Shown in pieces: positions 12,513-24,000 of a stretch of DNA of 64,000 nt (its first letter is position 1; each line of letters begins with the position of its first letter). The DNA is taken from the NCBI GenBank assembly GCA_015499995.1, contig JADNRV010000171.1, positions 1 to 64,000 on the forward strand. The letters are read 5' to 3'. This stretch comes from Flammula alnicola. Lineage: Eukaryota > Basidiomycota > Agaricomycetes > Agaricales > Strophariaceae. The translations under genes and the position numbers were made by a program. The notes under the pieces are model-generated. The model did not search any database. It worked only from the letters and a program-made list of their open reading frames with translations, and was not told where the DNA came from.

Positions 12513-13845
12513 ATGTTGCTTCCTGTTCAACTCGTCGCGCTGACCCTCACTTTGGCACCTTCACTGGTGTCGGCGGGGATGTTTCCAAAGGATTCACTGG
12601 TGAAGATGCTGGACCACAAAACTTTCAAGCAAGCGATGAAGGCTAACGTGAGTTACAGCGCGTTGAATGTAGATACGTGCTAACGAATACCTAAAGCAAA
12701 CGAGCTTGGTCGCCTTTATTGCGCCTTGGTGTGGGGTGAGTTGTCCTCGAATTGCATCTCTTCCAGCAACTGACCTTATTCACTAGCATTGCCAAAAATG
12801 GTTCCGGAATATAGCAAGGCCGCTCTCGGTCTACACCCTCTCATACCGACGTACGCTGTCAATTGCCACGCAGAGAAAAACAAGCGGTTCTGTGCCGAAC
12901 AAGGGGTTCAAGGTTTCCCTACTGTCAAGGTGCGGTATATAACTTTCTTTTGTCGCCCATAAAGCTGACCATTTCTAGTTATTCCCTCGAGGCAACTCCT
13001 TCCTCCCATTCCCTATGAGGACGAAAGACTTGCCAGTAATTTCTGGTATTTCGCGACCAGACGCATACCTAAGGCTGTCCAAAAATTATACCAAGTCGAA
13101 GAGGTTCCTGGATGGCTGTCTGACCCTGTGGTTCGTCAAAGTGCTCATTACAAACTCTTTCTGTCGTCTAACCGATCTTTCAGCGCAAGAATAAGCACCG
13201 CGCGCTTCTCATGTCAAAAGATAAGAAGATGCCGCTCTTGTGGCAGGTTCTGGGCAACAAGTACTCTGGAACAGACATCGTATTCGCCTCGCACCGTGAC
13301 AGAAAGGGCAAATCGTCTATTGCGATGGGTTTTGAGGTGGGAGAGAAGAACGAGCCCAAGGTGTTACTCTACCCTGCGGGGTCAGAGACACCGGTTCGTT
13401 ACCAAGGTGCGATCCTTTTTATTCAATTTACTTTCTAATTAACATGCACATAAATTAGGCCTCAACAAGCTGGATTCCCTCTCCAAGTTCTTCGACTCTG
13501 TTCTTGATGGCACAGCAGACCTCAGCGAGGCTCTGGAGCAAGCTAAGTCAGAAGAGTACGTCGAGGACGCGACAGAACTCGAAATCGAGAAGAAGCAGAG
13601 GCTCAACGCATCGCGCTTTTGCATGGAGGATGGACCGATCTCATCGACTTCGAGAAGGCCATGTTGAACGGGGGTGCTAACTATCACGATACCAACGGAT
13701 ACGGAGGAATGATGGGCGGTGTCCCTGAGCACCTCAAGAAGAAAGAATCACCAGTTTGTCGATGGCAAGTGCACCAATTACGAGCCCCCCTGTGGAGGTC
13801 ACCAAGGCTCCTGAAGAGAGCGCTAGGCCGAAGGACGAGCTTTGA
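12513..13845 (+). CDS. ER protein disulfide isomerase (thioredoxin domain, KDEL end), frame-broken as sequenced
   Basis: Six exons: 12513-12647, 12697-12735, 12787-12929, 12979-13130, 13184-13406 and 13459-13845. A hydrophobic N-terminus of about 20 residues is a signal peptide. The thioredoxin active site A-P-W-C-G-H-C is split by the second intron, followed by Q-K-M-V-P-E-Y, F-C-A-E-Q-G-V-Q-G-F-P-T-V-K and L-F-P-R-G-N. A second domain contains M-P-L-L-W-Q-V-L-G-N-K-Y. The gene ends P-K-D-E-L then TGA (13843-13845), an ER retrieval signal, so it is a lumenal thiol oxidoreductase of the Mpd1/PDIA6 kind. The conserved frame changes four times: at the A-run 12794-12798, in the C/T-rich stretch 12988-13012, near 13585 and near 13745. 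Each change is repaired by adding one base. I read this as a real gene with base-deletion errors rather than a pseudogene, but the window alone cannot prove it. Confidence 0.78.
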
Positions 13846-14166
13846 TTATTCTGTTTTGTGGGCATTAATTGCATTTGTATGATATACCCGACCGAAAGCA
13901 ATATTTTTATTTCGCGAATTACAAATACATATATTAATGAATTCGAAGTAAGGGTATGCGTCCATTGAAGCACGTGACAGGTTGCATTAATAATTAGACT
14001 AGATTCTTTAAAGATTGGCGTTTCCTTCAAGTTCAAGCTCGAAACTCCTCCATGCCCTCAAATCCGATGATTAGACGGGTTATGCTCGCCAGCTGGTTTT
14101 GAATTCGAACCTGAACGCACAACATTCCCGGCAAATTTGACCCAGCTTCCAGCAGTAATCAAGACG
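13846..14166. other. Short intergenic spacer
   Basis: 320 bases between the disulfide isomerase and the chromatin gene. It should hold the 3' end of the first and the promoter of the second; no distinct signal was identified. Confidence 0.4.
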
Positions 14167-17100
14167 ATGGCTCGAGGAAATCTAACGTCGCCTCCGGCCA
14201 CAAGCTCTTTGCCCAAAGTCGAATATGAGATAATAAATGACGACAAACTGAAGCTACCGGGGGGTGTCCACGACCAACAGGCAAGAACTTTCGGGTGTAA
14301 GTTGTTTGTTTCTTCTCCTTGAGGTGATGTGCGCGAATGCTGATCTGAAACGCGGTAGACAATGATTATTCGGATTTCCGTCGACCAGACCATTATATTC
14401 GCCACATAGGTATTCCTTCGTCGTGTATAGATTGCTTTATTTCATGAGTTGAAGGAATCCCTGTGTTTAGAGCCACTGGAAAGCGATTTGGCAAAAACGG
14501 TGGAATATGATATGGATGAGCAGGGTCAGTTCTTTTCTCTGATAGAAACTTCGTAGTAGCTTATTCTCATGGTTTAATTTGTGTACAGACCAAGAATGGT
14601 TGGATGCAGTGAACGTTGAGCGTACTAAAGCTCAAATTGACAGGGTTTCAAGTGAGAGCTTCGAGATTATCATGGATCGTCTAGAGAAGGAGTGGTTTGA
14701 CTTGGTGAGTGTCCATGCATTCATCCGTCCAGCCCGATTGCTTCACGATTATGCTTATGTCAATCTAGACGAAAAACATCCCCAAGCCAGACTTCGCCAT
14801 GCCATCAGAAGATTCGACTTGTGCCATATGCGACGACTCCGAAGGCGAGAATAGTAACGCAATTGTGTTTTGTGATGGATGTAATCTTGCAGTACACCAA
14901 GGTACGGGTTGAGCGTCCTCATTCCTTTATCCTTAAGTCCAACCTCTAGTTTTATGTAGATTGTTACGGCGTCCCCTACATTCCAGAAGGACAGTGGCTC
15001 TGTCGGAAATGCACTGTGTCACCTGAAAATCCCGTGGTAAGTTTACTTCGTCAATATCGGGTCAGTTTATTTAATGTGCCCTTTCAAGGAGTGCTACCTT
15101 TGCCCCAACGAAGGCGGCGCCTTCAAACAGACAGTACACGGAGAATGGGTGCATCTCCTTTGCGCAATATGGATACCGGAGACACGCGTTGCCAACGACG
15201 TTTTCATGGAACCTATCACTGGCGTCGAGCGGATATCGAAACAGCGGTGGAAGTTGGTTAGTTTTGTCTTGATTTACTTTGAGACGTTCAAATTCACATC
15301 ATCTATACAGAGATGCAGTATATGCGATATTAGGGAGGGAGCGTGCATACAGTGTACTAAACCATCTTGTTTCGTCGCATTTCATGCTACATGTGCCCGA
15401 AAGGAGAAGTTATTAATGCCAATGAAGAGCGCTCAAGGAGCAGAGCCTGCCTCGCTGACTTGCTTTTGTGATCGTCATCTTCCGGTATGTGGCCCGCGTC
15501 ACGCAATGTATGAGTACTCCATATCTGACCCGAAATATAGCAAGAACAACAAGAAGCCCGCGCCGCCGCATTAGCCCTTGACGAGACTCGCGAACGTACA
15601 CCTGCAAACACGCAACTTACTGCCAAATCTGCACGGGCATATGCCAAGACATACAAGCCAGGCCCCCCTCTTGTTCCTGCTATCATCGTCGGCCGTATCG
15701 TGGAATATATATACCGGATCCGAATTCGGAAGAAGCAGGAGTTCGTTCAACAGATGTGTCGATATTGGAGCTTGAAGCGAGAAGTCAGACGAGGAGCACC
15801 GCTGTTGAAGAGGCTGCATCTAGAACCATGGACGGCGAATGCAGGGGCCAAAGTCTTGAGCGAGGAAGAGAAATGGATGCGCCTTGATGTAAGTTTCTTG
15901 AAATTTGTTGAAATGGCGAGAGGTTGACCGCAGTTTTGGGAATCGTCCAGCAACTTACACGGCTCCGGCAAGATTTGATCAACGTTCGGGGTCTGACCGA
16001 CTTGGTTCGGAAACGGGAAACAAGGAAGCTTCGACAGACAGAGGTTATCTACGAGGTCTTCTCCCAAGGGCTCTTTCCTCATCATGCATCTCTCCGGCTT
16101 GCATTTGAGCGCATTATGTCGTACGTTCTTTTTTTAATCCTTGAAATGATTTTTTTAATTACAAATCTCTATGCAGTTTTGACCGACATGACCACTTCAA
16201 GAATCCGGTGTTGAAGCATGATGTACCAGATTATTTCGACGTCATCAAGAAACCTATGTGCTGGAGCGTCATTGACACGAAGCTGGACCAACACCAATAT
16301 TGGGATCTTCAGTTATTCCGAGTAAGTTTGTCGAGTGTCCAAAGACATTGTGTCACTCATTGTATGGAATTTATAGGATGATATCGAACTCGTGGTTAAC
16401 AATGCTCTGCTGTACAACAAAGCAGGCACTATCTTCCATAAAAGTGCTACACGCATCCAGAAAGAGTCGAGGGCCATATTGAATGAACTGGAATCACTCA
16501 AATACGTCCATGCGATATTTCATCGAAAGACGCCAAAGAGCCAGATGATCCGACGCCCTTCCACCGATCGGTGACCTCGAACCGCCTTTGGAGGTCTTCG
16601 ACCTTTTGACGTCTTCGGATGCCATCAAGCAAGATCTGAACATGGAACTGGAAGGTGACCCGGTTAGCGCCTTGATCAATTACGAGTTTGCCAAAGTGAA
16701 GCCTCCCCTCTAATCCCCCGAGTCCACCAGCACCACCCCCACGTCAGAGGAAAACCAAACCCAAACGAGATCGAAAAGCTGAAGCTGAACGTGCACGGAT
16801 TAATAGAGAAGCTCGAGTAGCTGCCGCCCATGACAGCGAGACTCAGAAGGACGAGGAGCACGACGAGGAAGAGTTCGAGAAAGAGATGCAGCAAGACCAC
16901 GAATTGCAAGCTGAGCTGGATGCTTCGACAGGGTTCCGTGCTCCTCGAACAAGAGGGGCCAGGGCGGCGGCGGCAGCGTTCGAGGCGGAGGCTCGTGGGT
17001 CGAGTTCCGCCGTCTCTGCACCCGCCTCTGCAGGTCCATCGCAACCTCCAGAATCGCTGTCGGAGGAAGGCAAACCTGCCAATAAACCGAAGAAGCGTGC

Positions 17101-18737
17101 ATCGGTGGCTCCTGTTAGTCAACCATCCGTCCCTAGGGTTGTTCATGATGTGGGCAATCGGGACTCCTTTAGCATGTTCAACGCTGGATGGATCTTGCCT
17201 CCTGATCAGAAGCGCGGTGGGCGTGTTCCTACAGAGAGACAGGCCCTGCCACCACCAAGAAAACGGCAAAAAACAGGTGTGTGTCAATTTTGTCTTTATT
17301 GCAATCTATTGATCTTGGTTTCTTGCATAGATCATGCGACCTCCAGGTTGTCGATTGTTAGCACAGCTCCATCTGACAATTACACCTTGCGAAAGACGCC
17401 TCCGTTTCTTCAGATCCTCATGAGGCTAAACACAATCCGAACGAGTCGACAGAGGGGCGATGGACGTCGATGCCCAAGGAGATCAGTCCTTTGACTCTCG
17501 ACGGGGCGAACGTGAGAGCATTTCCCGTGCTCTTTCGGTTGATGATGCCATCGAGGAGCCTCTTAACGTGGTCACGCAACCAAATGGCGTGGTTATCATC
17601 GAAAAATTGGACACGCCTGCTACTCGTCGGGAAAAGAATATACGGAGGAAAGCCGAAAAGCAAAGACAAGCCGCTCGCGCCTTGGAGGAGGGGGTTGCCG
17701 CTACTGTTTCTGCAGGAAGCAGCAATTTTCAGTCAAGAAGAGTTCTCCGGCTCCGGCTCCGCTACCGCCGCCGCCCACGCCCCCATTCCTGCTGAACCCA
17801 GCCCGCCTCCACCACCATCCGACCATGTCGGGGATACTACAGATAACAAACAGGACGACGACTTTGATGAATCGGAATTGAGCGAGTTGAGTTCCGAGAG
17901 CGATGAATCGGCGGGTGAAGATGAGAGTGAAGAGGAACGACCTGCCGCACCTCGGAAAATTGTTTCAGCTTCAACTCGGACAAAATCGAAGAAGTCTGGC
18001 CGGCCCAAGAAACCTGCGAAGACCGACCCCTTTGCGGATGGTACTATTGGTACGTTAGCCGTGTTTCTTGAAGCCCATCCGTCGATTTACCTCTGTATTT
18101 TTATGTAGTCTGGGCCAAGTCAGGTAAATTTGTTGCATTACCCTATGTCTCTATATGGTCATTGATCAATGAACCCTCTCCAGAATCCTATCCTTGGTGG
18201 CCAGCTGTGGTCCACTCGATACCAGTGGTATTGTTCCTAACAATATTTGATAACCCATAAAGAGAAGCGACAGAGACGCAAGATCAAGCTATACATCGTT
18301 CAATACTATGACAAACAATCTTCATGGTTCGTATTTTCGCCATTCTGTTGGCTCGATTTGTCGTTGACCTTGATTACCTATCCAGGCAAAGCGTTCCCAG
18401 GGATAAATTGCAGTTGCTAGGAGAGGATAAAAGTATGGAGCTCTGATTTTCTTTTTCTTTCTTCTGCTCTTGTTAATCCTATTTCCCTTGCAGAGCTCGA
18501 CGAAGAGATGCTATCATCGAATCAGAAGCAGAAGTGGAAAGCATCAGCCTCGAAGCAGCAGTGTCGAGAAGCGTATAGGTTCGTTGATGCCCATATTGTC
18601 GTCCTCTGCCCAACTGATTTTCTTGCCTGTAATACCGCAGGATTGCACTCGCAGAAATGGATATGGAAGACAGTAGCGTCCATCCTGCCGACCTAAGTCA
18701 AGATGGAGAGGATGCAGATGGCGAATCCGAGTCTTAA
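14167..18737 (+). CDS. nto1: BRPF/Nto1-type chromatin reader: Epc-N-like, PHD, extended PHD, bromodomain, PWWP
   Basis: Clear 5' exons are 14167-14296, 14359-14409, 14471-14524, 14589-14704, 14769-14901, 14960-15036, 15089-15256, 15311-15484 and 15541-15888. In order they encode: an enhancer-of-polycomb-like N-terminus ([10 protein letters not shown]); a PHD finger (C-A-I-C ... [14 protein letters not shown]); an extended PHD (C-Y-L-C-P ... W-V-H-L-L-C-A-I-W); a basic helix region; a bromodomain ([24 protein letters not shown]); disordered acidic regions; and a C-terminal PWWP domain (V-W-A-K-S then Y-P-W-W-P-A-V-V). BRPF/Nto1 proteins are scaffolds of MYST-type histone acetyltransferase complexes (NuA3 in yeast) in the nucleus. 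The stop TAA is at 18735-18737. The frame is broken repeatedly (near 15944, 16518, 16556, 16705, 17408, 17455, 17722 and 17788), each repaired by one added base in a run. Confidence 0.85.
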
Positions 18738-19462
18738 GAAATGTTGCTCTGAGATGGTTATGGATCGATTTGTCCTGGTCGCCGTTGTTTCGAAATTGCT
18801 CCTGCCTGGTCCACATGTACTTGTACACATGTATTTAACTGTTATGACTTCCTCTTTATGGCCCACTTTGAATTTGTTCTTGTTTTTCTTTCCGGCTTCA
18901 GCCTTTCCTCAGCGACTCGGAGGCATGTACTCTTTGGAGTCAGGGCGGCTCGAATACTACAAGTACGTAAGCAGTTCAAACTGCAAGTGGGGATAACGCG
19001 AACTATATGAGGGCATCTCGTCCACTAGGAGCAAAGTTCGCGAACCCGTTCGCGAACCGTTCGGCAAACGCTTAGTCATGACTTCCCCACGATGACCCCC
19101 AGCACATATTTAATAGGAATTATATATTATACATCACACATTTATTTATTTAATATACTTATGCGTAATTATGTCATATCAAATTATCATCAGACGCGTC
19201 TGTCACGCGCGCTCGTTTACGTCGCGTGGCCAATGGCAGCGGGCGCCTAAAGTGTCGTCCAGCACTGTGAATGTATAGCGGTACATTTTATTGAGTTATT
19301 GTCTGTACTAGCTAGTACCCCTTCGATACCATCTTTTTGTAAGAGGAATTTTGTATGTCTCGATGCTAAGTTATTGGTTATTGTCTTCAACAATTGTTCA
19401 ATGGTACAATTGTGAAAAAGTGCATATAAAAAGCATTCGGTAGAGCTGTTTCAGTGGATCTA
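18738..19462. other. Intergenic interval with tandem GTTCGCGAAC palindromes
   Basis: About 725 bases with no coding block. A 10-nt perfect palindrome, GTTCGCGAAC, occurs twice, at 19036-19045 and 19048-19057, with a third partial copy just after. An AT-rich stretch follows (about 19110-19160). This could be one end of a DNA transposon linked to the KDZ-associated gene, but I found no matching end on the far side of that gene. Confidence 0.35.
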
Positions 19463-21766
19463 ATGTCGTCCCTCACCTCTCTTCTGAGTTCGCTATCAGT
19501 CAACCCAAGTCTTTCATCTATACTCGATATTCAGGGCTGCATTACATTCTTAGAGTTGGTCCAGTTGCTCAAGCCTACCATCCAGTTATCACAGGCCCCA
19601 GGCGAGACAGCACCTATTGAGCACCTTCCTATAGGTGTTCATACCTTCCTATCAAAATGCCTGGCTATTGATGATGAAGGCATGAAGCATCTGTGGAGAG
19701 ACCTTCGCTTTGTGGCTTGGGAGAAAGATCTCAATCCTGCAGACATTCAACCTTTTGGCGCAAGATATCTTCAACTTTTCTTAGACTATGGGGAGAGTAA
19801 CGGAATAGGTATTTTTTTTGTGTATGATTCTTTGAGGTATTTGATTTATGCTCTCAATTTATAGCCTTTTATCACTTCATGCCTCCGGTGCGCACATGCA
19901 TTGATCCAAGGTGCTCCCAGAAAGTCCCCGGAGCATCTTCTGTCAAGCTTGATCGCCAATTAGTTGAAGCACTCACATTCCCTGTTACTGTGTTCACGAA
20001 AGACTTTGGTGCTATACCAGGACTTTCAACCTCGACGTATTGCCGCGGTATGTTTATTAATTTATCGGTCTTTCTCTTCGATGCTTATAATAAATATACA
20101 GAGTGCCACACACGCTACCGTCACAACTATTACATCCATTCTCAGGCTTCTCTTCGAACATACTACCGAGGTCCTTTTGAATTCTTGCATGTAGCAGAAC
20201 ATGTATTTCTTGAGACCCGCGTATGTGAACTCTTTACGTCGATGATGCTCACTTCATGGTAATCTCTTGATTGGATGTTAATCATAGAATGTTGCTTATC
20301 GAAATTTGATAGGACTTCTGCAACGAACTGTGCTCGTATCTACAATGACGGTCTCTCCTCGAAGTCTATTGCACCATTCTTGCCAGTAGCACACACAAAG
20401 ACCCTCGCTCTTGATGCTGAGAATGTCTGGGATGGGTTGTTCCTCTATTGGCTACTCGAAGATTGCTACGAACGGGATGGGGAAACACTTGAACTTTCTC
20501 ATGACAAGACTTCCCAAGCGAACCGACTACAGCCTGCAATGGCAGCACGCACGAGACGTCTTGCTGGCCCTGGCCGTGATGATTGGAATCATGCATGCGA
20601 TTTATGCTGCGCGATTAATGTCGAAGCTGATGGCACCAAAAGTACTGCTCTTTTCTCTGTACTATTGCATTATGACTCACCTTCCTTTTCATAGCATATC
20701 TTCGTTCTTGCGTGACCGATGGTGTTACCATCGGACATCCTTGCTGTGCAGAACATGATTGCACAGTACCATTGGAGTCAGTGAAGCATAGATACTGTCC
20801 ACTGCACAAGGTACGCACCAGTGATCATGCTGCTGTTCAAATATTGTACTAATCTTGTATAGGCCCAAGATAAACTTTGTTCGGTTATATCCTGCTCAGC
20901 ACCTGCTGAAGACAAGCATAAGACTTGCTCCTTACCTGAGCATCGAAAACTCGAAGACTACAATGAGCTGCAGAACAAGGCAATGTTCAAGCTCAAAGAG
21001 AGGCTACGCCGTGCGAGAGCCCAGCCTCGCGATGCAATTCCTTCTTATGATCCTACTGCTGCGGCGCCTCATGTCGATGAGGAACTACTTATCGATGCCA
21101 ATGGAATATGTAACGGCAAACCTGAAACAGGGAATACCACTGTCCGTGCTAGATTCGGAAGAAGGCGAACTCACAACGAGGAGCTGTGCGTCGCCTCATG
21201 TGGAGTGATACTTGGGCGCGCGACATTCTACGGCTCGGAAGCGCCCAATGGTGTGCGGGTAAGCTCTCAATTACTTCACCAACACCTCTCGCTAACATTG
21301 AGTAATCAAGACATTTTGGATGCGTCTCTTCCCTACAAAGAAATCATTACCTCGTGTGCTATGGCACGACAATAACTGCCGCATTTGTGCAATGCTCAAC
21401 CACGAGAAACGGATGGGTATTGAGATAGGCTCTTATTTTGATGATTGTGCCTTGCCCGTCGACATTTTTCATTTCAAATGCAAGCATAAAGAGTCAGACC
21501 TCGATTGTGGTCTCTATTGCAATCCGTACATTTGGGAAGAGCTTCGTACAGCTGATGGAAATTGGCGGTTTAATTCTTCCGCAGCAGAGCAAGCCAACGC
21601 TTGGATAGGTGGTTATCAGGCAATTGTTTGTGATATGCAGGTGGATCGATTCGAATTTTTCCTAGACGAGATGATTAGGCGCCGAAACCGCGCTGTTATC
21701 AAGGATCTTCGCAAGCGCGAGAAGGCACCCTATAGTATTCCCCGCGACGAGTTACTGGTGGATTGA
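19463..21766 (+). CDS. CxC5/CxC6 cysteine-cluster protein of the KDZ transposon family
   Basis: Seven exons read cleanly: 19463-19808, 19864-20047, 20102-20258, 20313-20641, 20695-20810, 20863-21258 and 21311-21766 (stop TGA). Cysteine clusters mark it: C-I-D-P-R-C near the N-terminal third, then Y-C-R-E-C-H-T-R-Y; W-T-S-A-T-N-C-A-R-I-Y; a second cluster with V-T-D-G-V-T-I-G-H-P-C-C and H-R-Y-C-P-L-H, then C-S-V-I-S-C; and a C-terminal part with F-H-F-K-C-K-H-K-E-S-D-L-D-C-G-L-Y-C-N-P, E-Q-A-N-A-W-I-G-G-Y-Q and F-F-L-D-E-M-I-R-R-R-N. This matches the CxC5 and CxC6 clusters described with Kyakuja-Dileera-Zisupton (KDZ) transposases in mushroom genomes. No catalytic KDZ transposase core is visible in the window, so this is an accessory or orphan component. 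Unlike its neighbours the frame is intact throughout, which suggests recent activity or selection. Confidence 0.8.
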
Positions 21767-21903
21767 CATGTATATTTCGCACCAATTAATAAGGACATTG
21801 CATACTACTAGAAATATACATTTTTATCCCCCGGAAACACCATCCAATGCCACTTACAGTACCTCTCCGTGGAGACCCAGCCTGCCCAATTCCACTAGCC
21901 TTC

Positions 21904-22485
21904 TCACATGTACCAGGACGAGATTGCTCCAGATTCCTTGAGCTCCTGCAATATTTCAGCCCTCGACGGCGGCGTCCATGATGGTGGCGGCCTACGTGTC
22001 ACCATCATAGGCGCAGCTGACGCTGGACCGGATTTAAGGGGCGGAGAAGGCGTGGACGGACCGCTCTCGGGCATACCGCCAGGACGGCGGAATGAAGAGC
22101 TCCTACTAGACCCCCAGCTACCACCCACATCTGAAAACATCAGTCGCTTCTCCCCGTCTTTACTGGAGTGACTGGGGCGTTCAGAGCCACGACCACGGTC
22201 GCGATCGACAGCCTTCTTTCCTTCGCGTTCGTCAAGAATCCGCCTCTCCTCCTTGGCTCCTTCGAATGCCTGCAACGTTCCGAAACGCTCGATACCCACT
22301 TGTTCGAGCGGAAGACCCTCCTCTTCAACTGTTTCATATACACGGCGGAGGCGCATCATTCGCCATTGCGAACCAGGATCTCCAGGGGTGAAGGAGGGTG
22401 GAGGAGGTGGTTGATCAAAATTCATGGGCCGACCTTCTTTGAGGTCTTGGTTAAGTTCTTTGGAGCTGATTTTAGGCTAGAGACA
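21904..22485 (-). CDS. C-terminal part of an unrecognised Pro/Ser-rich protein
   Basis: The frame closes at 21904 with G-A-I-S-S-W-Y-M and is open up to an acceptor near 22484. It encodes P-K-I-S-S-K-E-L-N-Q-D-L-K, a proline run, then a strongly helical charged block with W-R-M-M-R-L-R-R-V-Y-E-T-V-E-E-E-G and F-G-T-L-Q-A-F-E-G-A-K-E-E-R-R-I-L-D, and ends in a disordered Ser/Pro/Gly-rich tail. The helical block looks conserved rather than random, but I cannot name the family. Upstream (22530-22950, minus) matching pieces appear in alternating frames, with E-D-S-Y-M-E-E-H-G-E-P and D-D-A-F-A-A-P-T-S-I-L-Q-R-R. This suggests one longer gene broken by single-base shifts like its neighbours. It could be the 3' end of the CUE gene to its right or a separate gene. 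Confidence 0.5.
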
Positions 22486-23030
22486 ATAATTCAAGTTAAT
22501 ACACTGGACTCTGCGATCTGAGATATATTACTTACCTTCTCTGGACCAGGTTTGTCTGGCCGAGGGGCTTTCTTCCTCTCCGCACCAAGACTCGAGAAAA
22601 AGTCGACACCTCCACCAAGGGTTCGTGCGTCACCCGAGGGCTCTCCATGCTCTTCCATGTACGAGTCTTCGTACATGAGCGGCTTTTGTGGGCGAACATC
22701 CACGTTGGTGTTCGGTTTTGTTCAGGGACGGAGGCATCTCAGGGGCCGCAGATGCGTCGTTGGAGGATGGATGTTGGTGCCGCGAAGGCATCGTCGGGGT
22801 ATGGAGGTCGCGGAGGCGTTTTGAGGGCGGCGACAGCCGTTTCGGGGCTTGGGGCCGAGCAGGGCATGCAGAAATGCATGCCCTGCCTCGCGGAGGCGTC
22901 TCGGGGCCGCGGAGCATTGTCCCGTGTCGACTGCGTCCTGAACATACATGAGTAAGTGTACTGGCTGCGATGATGGGACGAGGCTTACCCTTGCTACGTA
23001 TCTTCCAACTGCGTATCACCCTGATTGTCC

Positions 23031-24000
23031 TTAAGAATGGTCGAAATCGGGGTGACGCGTCCCGACCTCTGCTAGGAGGCGTCGTTCGAGAGCATCGAGC
23101 CCGTTCTCCGTCTTCAGCTCGTTTAGGTCACCTCGTAGTTGACGAGAAGGTAGTACAGCCAATAATGCGGGTGTAGGAGGTGTTTGGTCTGAGGGAAGAG
23201 GCGAAGTCTCTGGCATAGGAGGGTCTTCAGCTTCAGCAGCATTTAAAGACCCCCGATGCCTTTCGGTAAACCACACGAAAGGTCCTGACTCTTCCTCGCC
23301 ACCTCATCCGCCATTTTCTCCAGCTCTTCGACCCTCACACTCTTACTTGTCTCGCCAAGAATCGGATCGCGAGTATCTCCTCCTCGCTCATCGCCGTGCC
23401 CTCCAACAGCGCCTCTATCACTTTCTCCGGGTTTCGGCCGTATCGTTCGTGGGCTGGCAGAAGCTTGACGTAGTGGGGCGGCGTATTAGGGAGGATGTCC
23501 AGGACTTGCGTGGCTTTTATGTCCAGATCGGGGTCTGAGAACGAGGACGGAGGAGGCGGAGCACGCGATTTCCCTTTGCCTTTGTGATCAGGAACAGGAG
23601 CGCTGGTGGCTGCAGGCTCTGGGACGGGTTGAGGGCGTGCATTGCGAGTGCCGAGATTGTCGATGCCGAGTTGGATGTCTGATGAACGGAGGAGGATTTT
23701 GAGGGCAGTTGGGTTTGTCTTGGGTCCGTCGGAGTTACCATCGGAGGTGGTGTTGAAATGGTTGTAGAGTAACTCCCATGAAATCTCAAAGGCCCCATCC
23801 TATCGACAGAAGACAAAACATATTCAGGTCTCGCATAGAAATGCAACAAGGAAACCGGACATACCTTCGTGATGTATGAGGAACAGTCCAACGGCGGGTG
23901 GGCGAGGTCGCAGAATGATGACGGGCGGTCTCGCGGAATAACTTGAAGGAGTAAGGAGCACGGTGTGAGGATGGTGGGCGAGATTGCAGAATGACGACGG
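23031..24000 (-). pseudogene. ASCC2/Cue3-like CUE-domain protein, truncated by an LTR
   Basis: Minus-strand fragment. The first visible exon (up to 24000) has H-P-P-L-D-C-S-S-Y-I-T-K, then a 57-nt intron (23808-23864), then D-G-A-F-E-I-S-W-E-L-L-Y-N-H-F-N and T-A-L-K-I-L-L-R-S-S-D-I-Q-L-G. A CUE domain follows at about 23350-23530: V-L-D-I-L-P-N-T-P-P-H-Y-V-K-L-L ... Y-G-R-N-P-E-K-V-I-E-A-L-L-E-G-T-A. CUE domains bind ubiquitin; in ASCC2/Cue3 this supports ribosome quality control. After it, V-R-V-E-E-L-E-K-M-A-D-E-V and F-V-W-F-T-E-R-H-R-G lie in different frames (single-base shifts). Everything upstream of the first exon is replaced at 24001 by the LTR of element A, and the missing N-terminal half does not reappear anywhere in the window. 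The ASCC2 assignment rests on remembered motif order. Confidence 0.6.

Noticed and set aside
12513..13845. Calling the disulfide isomerase a plain pseudogene
   Set aside because: Signal peptide, active site, second domain and KDEL end are all preserved and the four breaks are all same-sign single-base losses; no nonsense substitution was seen.
22552..23176. Plus-strand frames over 22.5-23.2 kb as genes
   Set aside because: Gly/Arg-rich shadow frames opposite a minus-strand coding region with conserved blocks.
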